From: an uncultured Alistipes sp.
GTDB lineage: Bacteria > Bacteroidota > Bacteroidia > Bacteroidales > Rikenellaceae
Direction: 5' to 3'
DNA length: 33,141 nt
Assembly (NCBI RefSeq): GCF_902388705.1
Contig: NZ_CABMQJ010000022.1
Coordinates: forward strand, 1-33,141
Below are positions 31,998 to 33,141 of this stretch, piece by piece. Under the pieces are notes generated by a model. It did not search any database. It was not told the origin of the DNA and was given only the letters and a program-made list of their open reading frames with translations. Positions within the stretch are counted from its first letter, which is position 1. Each line of letters starts with the position of its first letter. The translations under genes and the position numbers were made by a program.

Positions 31998-32968
31998 TGA
32001 AACGAATCGCCACCCTGATCCTCTCGCTCGCCTGCCTGCAGGCCGCGGCGCAGCTTCCGCCGCAAAACCCCGCACCCGCCGCAGCGCAGAATCAGCCTGC
32101 AACGCAGTATGCGGCCCCCTGGTTCCGCTACTATTCCGACGGGCGCGCCGTCGTCAAGCGCGATTCGCTCTACGGCTTCGTCGACCGCAGCGGCGCCGAG
32201 GTCATCCCCTGCCGTTACAACAAAGCCTACACGTTCAACGACGGCATCGCCATGGTACGGCAGGGCTACGAGGTCTTCGCCATCGACACGCTGGGCAACC
32301 GCCTCGACCTGAAAGTGAAAATTCCGCAGTTCTACAACCGGGATTTCGAATATTTCGTCCGGTGGGTCTGCAGCCGGCTGCCCTTCGTTTCGGACAACGA
32401 GTACAGGCAGCTGCGCAGCGAAGTCGTAAACGCCGTAATCACCATCGGCAAAGACGGCCGCATCGCCTCCTGCGAAAGCGTAACGCCCTGCGACCCGCGG
32501 GCCCTGGGCAAGGTGCGCAGCGTAGCGATGAACTCCCCCGCCTGGTCGCCCGGACAGGTCGGAGGCGCACCGGTCGAAATCCGCTACCTGCTGCCCGTCG
32601 ATTTCCGGCACCTGCGGCCCCTCAAATGCTACCCCGTCGACGCGCAGGGACGCCGAATCCACCGCGATATCGTCTATCCGCTGTTCCAGGGGCAATACGC
32701 TTCGCAGTTCCACTCGTGGTTCTTCCGCAACCTCCGCTACAGGAGCGGGGAGTACCAGCAGGCCGCATCGGGCATCGTACGGGTCGCCTTCACAATTGAC
32801 AGCAAAGGCAAGCTGCGCGACATCGAAATCCTCCGCTCCCATAACGACATGTGCCGGAAAAAGACGCTCGAAACGTTGAAAAAGTCGCCCAAATGGACTC
32901 CGGGCACCATCGACGGCCAACCGGTCGACGTCCGCTACGAAACGTCGTTCAAATTCCATTACCGCTAA
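31997..32968 (+). CDS. Exported protein with WG-type repeats and two TonB C-terminal-like domains
   Basis: A 323-residue protein with signal peptide MKRIATLILSLACLQAAAQ. Residues about 45-105 (YSDGRAVVKRDSLYGFVDRS, then FNDGIAMVRQGYEVFAID) look like WG/KWG repeats. Two regions resemble TonB C-terminal domains: about 135-205 (NAVITIGKDGRIASCESVTP, SPAWSPGQVGGAPVEIRYLL) and about 250-323 (IVRVAFTIDSKGKLRDIEIL, SPKWTPGTIDGQPVDVRYET). It starts inside the stop codon of the binding protein and the permease follows with no gap, so it is part of the uptake operon. It has a signal peptide and no membrane-spanning TonB anchor, so it may not be an energy-coupling TonB. Confidence 0.8.
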   Translation: MKRIATLILSLACLQAAAQLPPQNPAPAAAQNQPATQYAAPWFRYYSDGRAVVKRDSLYGFVDRSGAEVIPCRYNKAYTFNDGIAMVRQGYEVFAIDTLGNRLDLKVKIPQFYNRDFEYFVRWVCSRLPFVSDNEYRQLRSEVVNAVITIGKDGRIASCESVTPCDPRALGKVRSVAMNSPAWSPGQVGGAPVEIRYLLPVDFRHLRPLKCYPVDAQGRRIHRDIVYPLFQGQYASQFHSWFFRNLRYRSGEYQQAASGIVRVAFTIDSKGKLRDIEILRSHNDMCRKKTLETLKKSPKWTPGTIDGQPVDVRYETSFKFHYR

Positions 32969-33141
32969 ATGGCCGCCCGCAGAACCACGCTCCTTTTCAC
33001 CGCACTCGCGCTGCTGACCGCCGCACTCTTCGCTGCCGACCTCCTGGTGGGCTCGGTCGCCGTGACCCCGGGCGAGGTCTGGGCGGCGCTCACGGGCGGA
33101 GGCTGCGATCCCGCCGTGCGGGACATCATCCTCAAAATCCG
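32969..33141 (+). CDS. FecCD-family ABC transporter permease, 3' end missing
   Basis: Only 57 codons are present. The start at 32969 follows the previous stop directly (TAA-ATG). A hydrophobic first helix (TLLFTALALLTAALFAADLL) is followed by GSVAVTPGEVWAAL and DIILKI, the N-terminal pattern of the BtuC/FecCD permeases, in which a GS-V-x-P-x-EVW segment precedes the conserved R of the next helix. It would be the inner-membrane channel for the ligand bound by the protein encoded at 30846. Confidence 0.85.
   Translation, partial: MAARRTTLLFTALALLTAALFAADLLVGSVAVTPGEVWAALTGGGCDPAVRDIILKI

Noticed and set aside
1..33141. CRISPR arrays or complete insertion sequences
   Set aside because: No regularly spaced repeats and no transposase were seen anywhere in the window.

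Overview
This 33.1-kb window is chromosomal DNA from a GC-rich member of the Bacteroidota, most likely Alistipes or a close Rikenellaceae relative (inferred from gene families and composition; no search was run). Supporting signs are repeated promoters of the Bacteroidota type (TTTG, about 19 bp, TAnnTTTG), lipoproteins with short lipoboxes, a short BamD, an omega-like RNA polymerase subunit placed between bamD and coaBC, an NVEALA protein, a long KamA-type radical SAM protein and 6-bladed propeller lipoproteins.

Layout. 1-1786: the end of a cardiolipin synthase gene, then an outer-membrane beta-barrel gene. 1838-6650: a plus-strand housekeeping operon, bamD, rpoZ-like, coaBC and recN, followed by a nucleotidyltransferase-fold gene. 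6718-8934: groES-groEL on the minus strand. 8995-9820: tRNA-His and a scar holding what looks like the beginning of a tyrosine integrase. 9758-11185: enolase (minus). 11247-13074: a CPA-type antiporter and a DUF4375 protein (plus). 13295-17554, minus: a YbaK-type deacylase, queA and a GH20 beta-hexosaminidase lipoprotein. 17721-21045, plus: nadB and prfC. 21349-26755, minus: a GH43 enzyme, a pirin, an acyltransferase-like membrane protein and a KamA-type radical SAM protein. 27265-29478: an AT-rich island holding a three-gene minus-strand operon (thioredoxin-like lipoprotein, propeller lipoprotein, NVEALA protein). 29702-30361: an exported protein of unknown function. 30691-30765: tRNA-Pro. 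30832 to the end: a plus-strand metal-chelate uptake operon (binding lipoprotein, TonB-like protein, start of a FecCD permease).

How the genes fit together. Most of the window is housekeeping: envelope assembly, CoA and NAD synthesis, DNA repair, chaperones, glycolysis, tRNA modification and translation termination. Glycan-degrading enzymes (GH20, GH43) fit a gut commensal. The terminal cluster is a TonB-dependent import system. The best candidate for something undescribed is the AT-rich island: three exported proteins, one with CxxC and one a small four-cysteine peptide-like product, packed into one operon between two poly-G tracts. A second is a dnaX-type slippery heptamer exactly at the CoaC/CoaB junction, where a -1 shift meets a stop four codons later and would release CoaC alone. 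A third is the tRNA-His integration scar, where the tRNA has an unusual acceptor-stem mismatch.
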